Origin: an uncultured Flavobacteriales bacterium | Lineage (GTDB): Bacteria > Bacteroidota > Bacteroidia > Flavobacteriales_E > Vicingaceae | Assembly (NCBI GenBank): GCA_913056345.1 | Contig: CAJXMH010000022.1 | Coordinates: forward strand, 1 to 51,481 | Direction: 5' to 3' | DNA: 51,481 nucleotides | Shown here: piece after piece, positions 42,150 through 50,695 of the stretch | How the letters are laid out: the number at the start of each line of letters is the position of its first letter | Numbering within the stretch: the first letter of the stretch is position 1 | Made by a program: the position numbers and the translations under genes | Notes under the pieces: model-generated | What the model saw: only the letters and a program-made list of their open reading frames with translations | What the model was told of the DNA's origin: nothing | The model's database searches: none

Positions 42150-44276
42150 ATGAAGCCTGAATTAAATGCTTTAAGCGAATTAGGTCAACTACAAAAAAAG
42201 AAAGAAGCTCACCATATTCCACATGCGTGGCATACGGCAGAGCAAATTGATCTGAAGTCGGCATACAGTAAGGAGGATTACAAAAGACTAAGGCATGTTG
42301 ATTATGCTGCCGGCTTGCCACCTTATTTAAGAGGACCTTACTCAAGTATGTATGTTATGAGGCCTTGGACCATACGTCAGTATGCAGGCTTTTCTACAGC
42401 AGAAGAATCCAATGCTTTTTATAGAAGAAATTTAAAAGCAGGGCAAAAGGGGCTTTCAGTAGCGTTTGATCTAGCTACACATCGTGGATACGATTCAGAT
42501 CATCCGAGAGTGCAGGGCGATGTTGGAAAAGCCGGAGTCGCTATTGATAGCGTTGAAGACATGAAAGTCTTGTTTGATCAAATTCCGCTTGACCAGATGT
42601 CTGTTTCAATGACGATGAACGGAGCTGTTATACCTATCATGGCATTTTATATTGTAGCTGCTGAGGAGCAAGGAGTCCAGACTGAGCAGTTGAGTGGAAC
42701 TATCCAGAATGATGTATTGAAGGAGTTTATGGTGCGGAACACTTATATCTACCCACCTCAGCCCTCCATGCGATTGATTGCTGATATATTCAAGTATACA
42801 GCAGAGAAAATGCCTAGATTCAATTCGATCAGTATTTCAGGCTACCACATGCACGAGGCAGGCGCTTCGGCAGATATTGAGCTGGCTTACACCTTAGCAG
42901 ACGGTTTAGAATACATCAGGACTGGCATTAAGGCAGGCTTGAATATTGATGATTTTGCACCTCGTTTGTCCTTCTTTTGGGCGATTGGAATGAACCATTT
43001 CATGGAAATTGCCAAAATGAGAGCAGGAAGAATGCTTTGGGCTAAGCTAGTCAAGCAGTTTGACCCTAAAAATCCAAAGTCTATGGCATTGCGCACGCAT
43101 TGTCAAACCTCAGGTTACAGTCTTACAGAGCAAGATCCTTTTAATAATGTTGCTAGAACTTGTATAGAAGCAATGGCTGCAGCTTTTGGTGGTACGCAAT
43201 CTTTGCATACCAATGCACTTGATGAAGCTATTGCACTGCCAACAGATTTTTCAGCAAGAATTGCTCGAAACACCCAGCTTTATTTGCAAGGTGAAACAGA
43301 CCTAACCAGAGTAGCAGATCCTTGGGCAGGCTCTTACTATGTGGAAAGTTTAACGCAAGAAATAGCTCAAAAAGCATGGCAATTAATTGAGGAAGTAGAA
43401 GAAATGGGCGGCATGGCAAAGGCTATTGAGGAAGGTTTACCTAAACTTCGTATAGAAGAGGCTGCAGCCCGTAAACAAGCTCGAATTGATTCAGGAAAAG
43501 ATATAATTGTGGGGGTAAACCGTTACCAGACAAGTGAGAAAGATGCGATTGAGGTTTTAGATATTGATAATGATAAAGTAAGAGAAGGGCAGGTAAAAGC
43601 GCTAAAGCGAATTCGCGAAAACCGAAATGAAGAAGAGGTTCAAGAAAAACTCAAAGCAATTACTGAAGGCGCTAAAGGAAACGATAATTTATTAGCTCTT
43701 GCTATTGAAGCTGCAAGAGCACGAGCCACATTAGGGGAAATTTCAAGCGCAATGGAAGAAGTCTTTGGTCGTTATCAAGCGCAGATCAAGTCTGTTTCAG
43801 GAGTATATTCACAAGAGGCTATGGAAGATATTGATTTTACAAAAGCACGGCAGTTAGCAGATAAGTTTGCCGAACAAGAAGGAAGAAGACCAAGGATCAT
43901 GGTAGCCAAAATGGGTCAAGATGGACATGATCGAGGAGCAAAAGTAATTTCCACTTCATTTGCTGATATTGGATTCGATGTTGATATTGGGCCGCTTTTT
44001 CAAACACCTGCCGAAGCTGTAAAACAAGCAATTGAAAATGATGTACACCTGATAGGCGTTTCTTCATTAGCAGCAGGTCATAAGACGCTTGTGCCGCAAG
44101 TAATGGAGGAATTAAAGCGCTATGGTCGTGAAGATATTCTGCTAATTGTAGGAGGTGTTATTCCAGAACAAGACTATGACTTTTTATGGAATACAGGGGT
44201 AGCAGGCATATTTGGCCCCGGGACCAAAATTCCTAAGGCTGCACAAGAAGTGCTTAAATTGTTAATGGAAGATTAG
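42150..44276 (+). CDS. mutB: Methylmalonyl-CoA mutase large subunit
   Basis: 708-residue catalytic subunit that interconverts (R)-methylmalonyl-CoA and succinyl-CoA with adenosylcobalamin. The TIM-barrel half has [41 protein letters not shown] and [20 protein letters not shown] linker leads to the cobalamin domain (about 575-700) with the base-on-breaking motif [13 protein letters not shown]; His593 is the lower cobalt ligand. [20 protein letters not shown] and [15 protein letters not shown] are further markers. It serves propionate, odd-chain and branched-chain (Val, Ile) breakdown, linked in function to the two dehydrogenases at 4.8-8.4 kb. No meaB or epimerase is adjacent. Confidence 0.96.
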   Translation: MKPELNALSELGQLQKKKEAHHIPHAWHTAEQIDLKSAYSKEDYKRLRHVDYAAGLPPYLRGPYSSMYVMRPWTIRQYAGFSTAEESNAFYRRNLKAGQKGLSVAFDLATHRGYDSDHPRVQGDVGKAGVAIDSVEDMKVLFDQIPLDQMSVSMTMNGAVIPIMAFYIVAAEEQGVQTEQLSGTIQNDVLKEFMVRNTYIYPPQPSMRLIADIFKYTAEKMPRFNSISISGYHMHEAGASADIELAYTLADGLEYIRTGIKAGLNIDDFAPRLSFFWAIGMNHFMEIAKMRAGRMLWAKLVKQFDPKNPKSMALRTHCQTSGYSLTEQDPFNNVARTCIEAMAAAFGGTQSLHTNALDEAIALPTDFSARIARNTQLYLQGETDLTRVADPWAGSYYVESLTQEIAQKAWQLIEEVEEMGGMAKAIEEGLPKLRIEEAAARKQARIDSGKDIIVGVNRYQTSEKDAIEVLDIDNDKVREGQVKALKRIRENRNEEEVQEKLKAITEGAKGNDNLLALAIEAARARATLGEISSAMEEVFGRYQAQIKSVSGVYSQEAMEDIDFTKARQLADKFAEQEGRRPRIMVAKMGQDGHDRGAKVISTSFADIGFDVDIGPLFQTPAEAVKQAIENDVHLIGVSSLAAGHKTLVPQVMEELKRYGREDILLIVGGVIPEQDYDFLWNTGVAGIFGPGTKIPKAAQEVLKLLMED

Positions 44277-44383
44277 CCTTTCGGAAAACGAACCTGAACT
44301 CCTTTCATTTAGGAAGGACTCTAATTGCCTTTGGAGAGTTGATTGAAACAAATTAAAGGTCAAGCTAAGAGTATTCAATAATG

Positions 44384-45298
44384 CTAATGATCGGGGAAAA
44401 GAAGGGTTCTGTAAGTGCTGTCAGCAGGCTTGTTTTGATTCCAATAAGCTGTTCGTATTCGCTTTTTTAAGCTAGCTGTTGAACGTTCCTTTTTTCCATT
44501 TCTTATATAGGTTTCCTCCCATCTTTGGATGCTATGCGGAAAACTAGTCTGGTAAAAGATCTTTAAACTGCGTCCTAAAGACGGATAATCGATCTTCAAA
44601 ATAGATATATCCTTACTACTATCAGAATTAATCGTCAAATTAGCTTGGTAGGCTTGAATTGGTTTTCTGTATAACTTAAAAAAAGTACTGCTTGGCACCA
44701 TTGACTGCTCACCCAACGGTATTTCATTAGGGTTCAAGCGAAGTTGGTTCCAGAGTCCATCTTCTAGTAAAGGTGCTTGAATGACCATTTTTAAATCGCC
44801 AGGATCTTGAAAGTATGAGAAGTTGGCAAGTTCATAGCCCGTGGATCGTTCATTAAGCTGCATCCAACTGTGGCCGCACCATTCTTGCATAGAGCCTGTA
44901 ACCTTTAAGGGCATGCTTAGCTTATTTTGTCTTACAGGAGTAAAAGCAGAGGTCATGATGGAGTAATCGTAAATACCTGTTGTGAACTTCCTTAATGCAT
45001 TTAGTTTTAAAACTGTTGTTGAGGGACGTTCACTTTCTTGCTCTTTCTTCACCTGCGCTTGGGTTAAGAAATCTTCTGTTACAAAAACTAAAACTGCTTC
45101 TCCCTCTCTTTTCTCCCCATAGCGATATTGGTTTAGTTCATAGCTACTCAATTCTGCCTTGCCTTGGTACCAATAATCATTAAAGGCTTCATTAGACTGA
45201 TTTTGATATTGCATTTGCTGCTTCCACGGATCATGCTGGTTGTAACATGAACTAAGTAAAAAAGAAATCAAAAAAAGTGGCGTAACTAATCGAATCAT
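44384..45298 (-). CDS. Lipoprotein of the Bacteroidota group often labelled 'septum formation inhibitor Maf'
   Basis: 304-residue lipoprotein. Signal peptide MIRLVTPLFLISFLLSSC with lipobox LSSC. The N-terminal part has NDYWYQGKAELSSYELNQYR and RYGEKREGEAVLVFVTEDF, a pattern I recall from Bacteroidota proteins carrying a Maf label, but no nucleotide-pyrophosphatase motif of real Maf is present. MKVTGSMQEW-type and WCGHSWMQLNERSTGYELAN regions are mid-protein. No catalytic residues can be proposed. It lies 63 bases downstream of the SRPBCC/GyrI start on the opposite direction of mutB, ending 107 bases from the mutB stop. No clear terminator is seen in that gap. Confidence 0.7.
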   Translation of the reverse strand: MIRLVTPLFLISFLLSSCYNQHDPWKQQMQYQNQSNEAFNDYWYQGKAELSSYELNQYRYGEKREGEAVLVFVTEDFLTQAQVKKEQESERPSTTVLKLNALRKFTTGIYDYSIMTSAFTPVRQNKLSMPLKVTGSMQEWCGHSWMQLNERSTGYELANFSYFQDPGDLKMVIQAPLLEDGLWNQLRLNPNEIPLGEQSMVPSSTFFKLYRKPIQAYQANLTINSDSSKDISILKIDYPSLGRSLKIFYQTSFPHSIQRWEETYIRNGKKERSTASLKKRIRTAYWNQNKPADSTYRTLLFPDH

Positions 45299-45361
45299 AA
45301 GAATAGGACAAACAGAAGGGAAAAGCGTTCTGTAAAGATTACTTTATCTAGAAAGCGAATT

Positions 45362-46387
45362 TTATTTAATAGGGTAATAAATGTGCGTTTCTACTAGTGC
45401 GCTGTCAACTTCTGCAGGGTCGTTGGCATAAATTTCCCAAGGAGAACCCTTGATGCTTAAAGCTTTTATATCCGCATATTTGGCAATATTCTCATGGGTT
45501 GTAGCAGATTGAGCATAATCTCCATAATGCACTCCTTTTAACACTTTACCGCCGCTGATTATTTTTGCTTTAACTCTACCTTCAGGGGTCAAGTTGCCTT
45601 TGTAGGGCAAGGCAGCTTCAACTACTACCTTTTCAGGACTAAAGTTATGGTATATGGCCAAGGGCATTCCATTAGGCCCCGCTTCCGCTGAGGTTTCTAA
45701 ATAAATACTAAGTTCGGTATACAATTCAGCGAGCTTTTTACTTAAACCAGCTTCATTGCTTGAGTCTAAAATGCTGATTACGGCCAGATCATCAATTTCC
45801 ATAAGCTCAACACCCTTTGGTGCTGCTGTTATAGATTCAAGATCCATTGATTCTATATACACCTTCAAGTCTTCAAGGCTTTGGGTGTAATTTTCCTCAA
45901 GAGTTGGCTGCATAAAAGTATTCATGAAGTTCATGTAAAAAGGGGTTTTAGCACCCAAATAGGTCCACTTTACCTCTGTGCCCCCCTCTGTTTCACTCAA
46001 TATGAATTCAGCGTAGTTTGTGGCATCCCATCCTTCGAATTTCATGGCCATTTTCATGTATTCATTTTTTCTTATTTCAACTACTTCTTGGCTGCCTTTT
46101 CCTACCATTTGATGGTTACTCTTCCATTTGTTGAAAGAACCAATTTCTCCCATTTTTTCAGAGTATACTTGTTCCATGTCAGGATCCATCTTATCCCAGG
46201 CAGACCAATTACCCCAATTTCTAAAGTTGGCTATTTCTTTATAAATAATATTTTTTGGAGCTTCTATCACAACATTTTTTTCAATTAACAATCTGTCAGC
46301 TTGTAAACTTGAATAAATTAAAAAAGTGGCAATGAATAAAACAATAATTGACAGGAAGACAATGGCAATCCATTTTAAGATTTTCAT
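45362..46387 (-). CDS. Membrane-anchored SRPBCC plus GyrI-like domain protein
   Basis: 341 residues. N-terminal helix LKWIAIVFLSIIVLFIATFL anchors it in the membrane. Next comes an SRPBCC/polyketide-cyclase fold (about 30-170): EKNVVIEAPKNIIYKEIANF, NWGNWSAWDKMDPDMEQVY and EVKWTYLGAKTPFYMNFMNT. The C-terminal half (about 185-341) is GyrI/AraC-effector-like: LAVISILDSSNEAGLSKKLA and SIKGSPWEIYANDPAEVDSA. Both folds bind small hydrophobic ligands; function unknown. It is divergent from the AIM24-like gene. Confidence 0.82.
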   Translation of the reverse strand: MKILKWIAIVFLSIIVLFIATFLIYSSLQADRLLIEKNVVIEAPKNIIYKEIANFRNWGNWSAWDKMDPDMEQVYSEKMGEIGSFNKWKSNHQMVGKGSQEVVEIRKNEYMKMAMKFEGWDATNYAEFILSETEGGTEVKWTYLGAKTPFYMNFMNTFMQPTLEENYTQSLEDLKVYIESMDLESITAAPKGVELMEIDDLAVISILDSSNEAGLSKKLAELYTELSIYLETSAEAGPNGMPLAIYHNFSPEKVVVEAALPYKGNLTPEGRVKAKIISGGKVLKGVHYGDYAQSATTHENIAKYADIKALSIKGSPWEIYANDPAEVDSALVETHIYYPIK

Positions 46388-46481
46388 AGGTTTAGGGTTA
46401 GGTTAAGTGTTTGGTTATTTAGTTCTTGAAGCTAATGTATAATAAAAATTCGTTTTTTTGAAAAAACTAAAACAACTGTAG

Positions 46482-47279
46482 ATGAATGCTCACGAAATAG
46501 ATTACACCATAATAGGAGACGACCTCCAGTGTGTAGAGATTGAATTAGATCCACAAGAAACCGTAATTGCCGAGGCTGGTGGCATGATGACCATGGATGA
46601 CCAAATTGAAATGAACACCATTTTTGGAGATGGGTCCAAGAATGACAAAGGCTTGATGAATAAATTATTTTCAGCCGGTAAAAGAGTGCTAACGGGCGAA
46701 AGTTTATTTATGACAACATACACGCATAGGGGCATGGGCAAAGCCAAAGTAAGTTTTGCAGCACCATATCCCGGTCAGATCATTCCAATGGACCTTAGCG
46801 AAATGGGGGGTAAGGTGATTTGTCAGAAAGAAGCCTTTTTATGCGCAGCTAAGGGAGTATCAGTTGGAATTGCCTTTCAGAAACGCTTAGGAGTTGGTTT
46901 TTTTGGTGGCGAGGGATTTATCATGCAAAAGCTTGAAGGAGATGGATTATCCTTTCTTCACGCTGGAGGAACGGTAGTTAAACGCAGTTTGAAGGCAGGA
47001 GAAGTTTTAAATGTTGATACAGGTTGCTTGGTAGCAATAAGTCAAACAGTTGATTATAATGTGCGTCTACAAAAAGGGATTAAAAACTCTTTATTTGGAG
47101 GAGAGGGTTTGTTTCTGGTAAAACTCACAGGACCAGGAGATGTGTGGATTCAGTCCATGCCCTTAAGCAGGTTAGCTGACCGAATTTATGCACACTCACC
47201 TAAAGCCGGTGGAAAGCAAAAGGGAGAAGGAAGTGTTTTAGGCGGGATTGGTAGGATGATTGACGGTGACAATTTTTAA
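46482..47279 (+). CDS. AIM24 / TIGR00266 family protein
   Basis: 265-residue cytosolic beta-helix-like protein. Family motifs are clear: VIAEAGGMMTMDDQIEMNTI, SLFMTTYTHRGMGKAKVSFA, FGGEGFIMQKLEGDGLSFLH and LFGGEGLFLVKLTGPGDVWI. The Gly-rich FGG(E)G repeats are typical. Mitochondrial AIM24 has a similar domain; bacterial function is unknown. Start ATG at 46482, after an 94-base leader shared with the divergent SRPBCC gene. A -7 element for the next gene overlaps its stop codon. Confidence 0.85.
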   Translation: MNAHEIDYTIIGDDLQCVEIELDPQETVIAEAGGMMTMDDQIEMNTIFGDGSKNDKGLMNKLFSAGKRVLTGESLFMTTYTHRGMGKAKVSFAAPYPGQIIPMDLSEMGGKVICQKEAFLCAAKGVSVGIAFQKRLGVGFFGGEGFIMQKLEGDGLSFLHAGGTVVKRSLKAGEVLNVDTGCLVAISQTVDYNVRLQKGIKNSLFGGEGLFLVKLTGPGDVWIQSMPLSRLADRIYAHSPKAGGKQKGEGSVLGGIGRMIDGDNF

Positions 47280-47284
47280 CTTTG
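47277..47284 (+). promoter_or_regulatory. -7 promoter element of the M23 peptidase gene
   Basis: TAACTTTG (47277-47284) includes the stop codon TAA of the AIM24-like gene at 47277-47279. The ATG is 22 bases after the element. No well-spaced -33 TTG. Confidence 0.4.
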
Positions 47285-47305
47285 CAATCCGTTAGGCCTT
47301 CAAAT

Positions 47306-48298
47306 ATGAATAAAATACTCAGTCTTTTCTTTCTTTTACTAAGTCTACAGCTATTCGCAGGTGGTGGAGAGAAGAAAGATACTGTTCAAGCTTTAGTGGT
47401 CAGTGTCCAAAAAGATGACCCTTTTGATCTTGACAGTATGAGTGGGAAGGACATTATTAGTTTAATAGACTCTTTGCTAGACTTAGATGCGGTGCCCGCT
47501 AATTTAGCGAAAGAGATAAATGCTTATGCTGAAGAAAAGCTGTTAAAACATGATTTCTACATTTCACTCACAGGCTTTTATGATAGCAGTATATATCCCT
47601 CAAATTCGCTTTATCAAAAATGGGATACTTACAACCTTTATCCCTACAGAGAAAGCCTGCGTGAGAAGGATGATGAGGTTAAACTCATTATTGCAGATTC
47701 GCTAAACCATTGCAATTTTGTGCCTCCTATAAAAGGTTTGATTACTTCTAACTTTGGTTGGCGAGATGGCAGAAGCCACAATGGTATGGACATTGACCTA
47801 CAGGTTTGGGATCCTGTAAAAGCTTCTTTTGACGGAATGGTGAGGATTTCGCGCTATCATCCTGGTTATGGAAGAGTTGTTGTGATTCGGCATTACAACG
47901 GTTTAGAGACGCTTTATGCACACCTTCATCGTTTAAAAGTAGAGCCCGGTGATGTGGTAGAAGCAGGCCAAGTAATTGGACTTGGTGGAAGCTCAGGACG
48001 CTCAACAGGAAGTCACCTTCATTTTGAAGTAAGGTTCAAAGGCAAGGCATTGAATCCAAGGCATTTGATCGACTTTAATAACAATTGTTTAGTGAGCGAC
48101 TCAATAAAATTAATTAAAACTAAGTGGTCATATACCGCTGTGCCTCTGGGAATAGATTACCATACGGTTGAAAGTGGAGAACACCTGTATGGGATCGCCA
48201 AGAAATATGGCACTACTATTACTAATTTATGTCAGATGAATGGCATAAGAAGAAATAGGCCTCTAAGGGTTGGACAAAAGCTTAGAATAGGAGGTTGA
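47306..48298 (+). CDS. M23 peptidase with C-terminal LysM domain
   Basis: 330-residue secreted zinc endopeptidase acting on peptidoglycan cross-links. Signal peptide NKILSLFFLLLSLQLFAGGG. The M23 domain has GLITSNFGWRDGRSHNGMDI (first His and Asp ligands), ETLYAHLHRLKVEPGDVVEA and STGSHLHFEVRFKG (HLH, last ligand and general base). The LysM domain (about 285-330), which binds glycan, reads HTVESGEHLYGIAKKYGTTI and ends RPLRVGQKLRI. The LysM is C-terminal here. The ATG at 47306 is used because the TTG at 47282 would put eight codons ahead of the signal peptide. Confidence 0.92.
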   Translation: MNKILSLFFLLLSLQLFAGGGEKKDTVQALVVSVQKDDPFDLDSMSGKDIISLIDSLLDLDAVPANLAKEINAYAEEKLLKHDFYISLTGFYDSSIYPSNSLYQKWDTYNLYPYRESLREKDDEVKLIIADSLNHCNFVPPIKGLITSNFGWRDGRSHNGMDIDLQVWDPVKASFDGMVRISRYHPGYGRVVVIRHYNGLETLYAHLHRLKVEPGDVVEAGQVIGLGGSSGRSTGSHLHFEVRFKGKALNPRHLIDFNNNCLVSDSIKLIKTKWSYTAVPLGIDYHTVESGEHLYGIAKKYGTTITNLCQMNGIRRNRPLRVGQKLRIGG

Positions 48299-48299
48299 G

Positions 48300-48635
48300 A
48301 TGGATCGTTTTTCTTACGTCAACATCAGTGATCACCCTACAAATAGAAACAAGAAGGTTTTCTATTTTAAAAACCACTTACACGCCAATTATTTTGAAAA
48401 CTTATTGATCGAAGAAAAACTGTGGTATGAAAAGCAAGTAGATGAAGAAGGAGATCAAAAAATTTACTTTGGCGTGAAAAAGCAAGATTATAAAAGAGCA
48501 ATGAAGCTGAATTATCTTACTATGGGACAATATAGGAAACCCTTTATCCCAGATGCTTTTTTTCGCTATCTGCTAATTTCCATTTCGTTGATTATTTTAG
48601 GATTAGCCGTTACCGGTGCCCTCTTGTCTAATTAA
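48300..48635 (+). CDS. Small C-terminally anchored membrane protein, unknown
   Basis: 111 residues, start ATG one base after the M23 gene stop, so co-translation is likely. The soluble part is charged (NRNKKVFYFKNHLHANYFEN, LIEEKLWYEKQVDEEGDQK) and a single transmembrane helix lies at about 88-109 (YLLISISLIILGLAVTGALL) with a very short tail. The family is not recognised. Position suggests a role in the envelope with the M23/LysM peptidase or the downstream barrel. Confidence 0.7.
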   Translation: MDRFSYVNISDHPTNRNKKVFYFKNHLHANYFENLLIEEKLWYEKQVDEEGDQKIYFGVKKQDYKRAMKLNYLTMGQYRKPFIPDAFFRYLLISISLIILGLAVTGALLSN

Positions 48636-48675
48636 GTTGTCTTTCTTTTTTCTTCCCTTAACTTTACCTCCAACT

Positions 48676-49407
48676 ATGAGGCAGTTTATCTTTTTTATTA
48701 TTGCTTTATTTTGCTTGTCAAGCCTAAAGGCGCAGCAAGAGATTACCACCTTTGGACTGCAATTTAAACCTATTTTAAGCTCAGAGTTGATCAACACCGG
48801 TCCGCAAACGCAAAAAGTAGGTCAGATAGGGTTTACGATTGAACCTCGCTCTGGATATGCATTTGGTATGGTAATTCGTAAAGGCTTGAATCAGCAATTT
48901 TCTTTAGAGACTGGTATCAATTATACAGAGCGAAACTACGGACTAATAATTACTGAGGATTCTACAGCTTTCAGAGGTGAGTCAGATTTCAAATATGTTA
49001 TCTATGAAATTCCTCTTTTAGCTTTAATTTACATTAGATTGAGTGAAAGGGCTTACATGAATACAGCCTTTGGTGCCTCTTTGAATTTTCTACCCACAGA
49101 TTGGCAGACACTTGGGGATTACTGGCAGCATTTTTCTCAAAGAGAATCATGGATTCAACCGAGCTTGTTAGCAAACGTAGGTTTTGAATACCGCACTTAC
49201 GATAGCGGCTACCTTTATTTAGGGCTTTCCTTACACAGACCTTTTAATAATATCACTACAGCAGGTGTTGGCTATGTTGAAGAAACTGTTTCTGGAGTTC
49301 GGTTTGAAAAGGAAAGTGCTTTTTTTGACATACTCGGAAATTATTTGACCTTAGATTTTCGCTATTTCTTTCATGAAAAACCACAGTATAAACAAAGACT
49401 ACAATAA
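48676..49407 (+). CDS. Outer-membrane beta-barrel protein
   Basis: 243 residues. Signal peptide RQFIFFIIALFCLSSLKAQ. Barrel strands follow: TTFGLQFKPILSSELINTG, GFTIEPRSGYAFGMVIRKGL, FSLETGINYTERNYGLIIT, YEIPLLALIYIRLSERAYM, and LTLDFRYFFHEK at the end. The N-terminal FGLQFKPI and the IEPRSGYAFGMVIRKGL strand resemble PorT-like barrels, but I do not claim PorT itself. Start taken at the ATG at 48676; the longer frame has 20 codons without a signal. It ends just before the MscS gene (2 bases). Confidence 0.75.
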   Translation: MRQFIFFIIALFCLSSLKAQQEITTFGLQFKPILSSELINTGPQTQKVGQIGFTIEPRSGYAFGMVIRKGLNQQFSLETGINYTERNYGLIITEDSTAFRGESDFKYVIYEIPLLALIYIRLSERAYMNTAFGASLNFLPTDWQTLGDYWQHFSQRESWIQPSLLANVGFEYRTYDSGYLYLGLSLHRPFNNITTAGVGYVEETVSGVRFEKESAFFDILGNYLTLDFRYFFHEKPQYKQRLQ

Positions 49408-49409
49408 TT

Positions 49410-50666
49410 ATGATGACAGCAATTAGAAAAAGCCTGATCGAATGGCTAGTGAGTGGCGGCTTGGATGAGTTTTACAGTGAATTGATCGTTACAGGTGCAC
49501 TTTTACTCTTGATCATCTTGGTTGGTTTTATTGTAGACCGCATAAGCCGGCAAATTATGCTAAGTAGCATCAGTGCCCTCGCCAAGAAGAGTAAAACAAA
49601 ATGGGATGACCTATTGGTTGAGAACAAAGTGTTTTCTGCCATTGCACACATCGCTCCTGTTATTGTGATCTTTTATTTTTTACCGGCAATTTTTGGTGGA
49701 CATCCAACAATTATTGATTATTCAAATCGCTTAAGCGAAGTGGTAATTATCCTAACAGGGATGGTAGTGGTTTTCCGCTTTTTTAATACAGTAAGAGATA
49801 TACTAAGCGGTTATGAAACGCTTAGAGACAAGCCCCTGCAGAGTTATTTTCAGCTAGCAAAGATCATCGTTGGTCTTATTCTTGGAATTTTAATTCTTTC
49901 TGTTGTTGCCGATAAGAGCATCATGTATTTCTTTGGTGCTTTTGGAGCAGTATCGGCGGTTTTGATCTTGGTATTTAAAGATACCATTTTAGGTTTTATT
50001 GCTAGCATCCAATTGGCGGCCAATGATATGATTCGAGTAGGAGATTGGGTGCAAATGGATAAGTTTGGTGCCGATGGAGATGTAATTGAAATCAATTTAG
50101 CAACAGTAAAGGTGAAAAACTGGGATAAAACCATTACCACAGTTCCCACCTATTCTTTTATTTCTGACTCCTTCAAAAATTGGCGAGGTATGGCCGAAAC
50201 AGGCTCAAGGCGAATAGCTCGTTCAATTTATGTTAATCAGCACTCAATTAAGTTTTGCAATGACGAGATGATCAATCGCTTTAAGAATATTCATATTTTG
50301 AAGCCTTACGTGGAAGAGCGCTTGGCTGAGATCGAAAAGTACAATAAAGAGAAACAGATTGACACCACTCAAGTTTCTAATGGTCGACGTATGACCAATT
50401 TAGGCACCTTTAGAGCTTATCTTCTAAAGTATTTGCACAACCATCCCAAGATCAATCAAGAGCTTACTGTAATAGTGCGACAGTTAGCACCGACTAAACA
50501 CGGTATTCCTATTCAACTTTATGCTTTCTGTAACGACATTGCCTGGGCTAATTATGAAGAAGTACAGTCAGATATTTTTGATCACACTTTAGCGGTTGTT
50601 CACCAATTTGATCTAGAGATTTTCCAAGATCCTTCGGGGGGCGATTTTAAGAAGCTTATTGATTAA
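49410..50666 (+). CDS. Mechanosensitive ion channel, MscS family (YbdG-like)
   Basis: 418-residue inner-membrane channel, close in length to E. coli YbdG (415). Helices lie at about 22-43, 70-90, 106-125, 150-172 and the pore helix at about 178-205. The pore/MscS signature is FGAFGAVSAVLILVFKDTIL and FIASIQLAANDMIRVGDWVQ. The beta-domain contains DGDVIEINLATVKVKNWDKT and TTVPTYSFISDSFKNWRGM, characteristic of YbdG-like members. It would release solutes under hypo-osmotic shock. Start ATG ATG at 49410; the second one is equally usable. Confidence 0.92.
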   Translation: MMTAIRKSLIEWLVSGGLDEFYSELIVTGALLLLIILVGFIVDRISRQIMLSSISALAKKSKTKWDDLLVENKVFSAIAHIAPVIVIFYFLPAIFGGHPTIIDYSNRLSEVVIILTGMVVVFRFFNTVRDILSGYETLRDKPLQSYFQLAKIIVGLILGILILSVVADKSIMYFFGAFGAVSAVLILVFKDTILGFIASIQLAANDMIRVGDWVQMDKFGADGDVIEINLATVKVKNWDKTITTVPTYSFISDSFKNWRGMAETGSRRIARSIYVNQHSIKFCNDEMINRFKNIHILKPYVEERLAEIEKYNKEKQIDTTQVSNGRRMTNLGTFRAYLLKYLHNHPKINQELTVIVRQLAPTKHGIPIQLYAFCNDIAWANYEEVQSDIFDHTLAVVHQFDLEIFQDPSGGDFKKLID

Positions 50667-50689
50667 CTTTATTAGGATTCATATCTTTG
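50659..50689 (+). promoter_or_regulatory. Promoter of the Kelch-repeat gene
   Basis: TTG (50659-50661), 20-base spacer and TATCTTTG (50682-50689) give one of the best promoter matches here. The ATG lies at 50696, six bases after the element, so the mRNA would have at most one or two leader bases. The -33 element overlaps the end of the MscS coding region. Confidence 0.55.
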
Positions 50690-50695
50690 GAATTA

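Noticed and set aside
44277-44383. A terminator between mutB and the convergent lipoprotein gene
   Set aside because: Only weak imperfect pairings such as ACTCCTTT/AGGAAGG without a T run.
46388-46410. Telomere-like GGTTTAGGGTTAGGTTA repeat upstream of the SRPBCC gene
   Set aside because: Only two to three imperfect units in A/T-rich leader DNA; no sign of a replicon end or a real repeat array.
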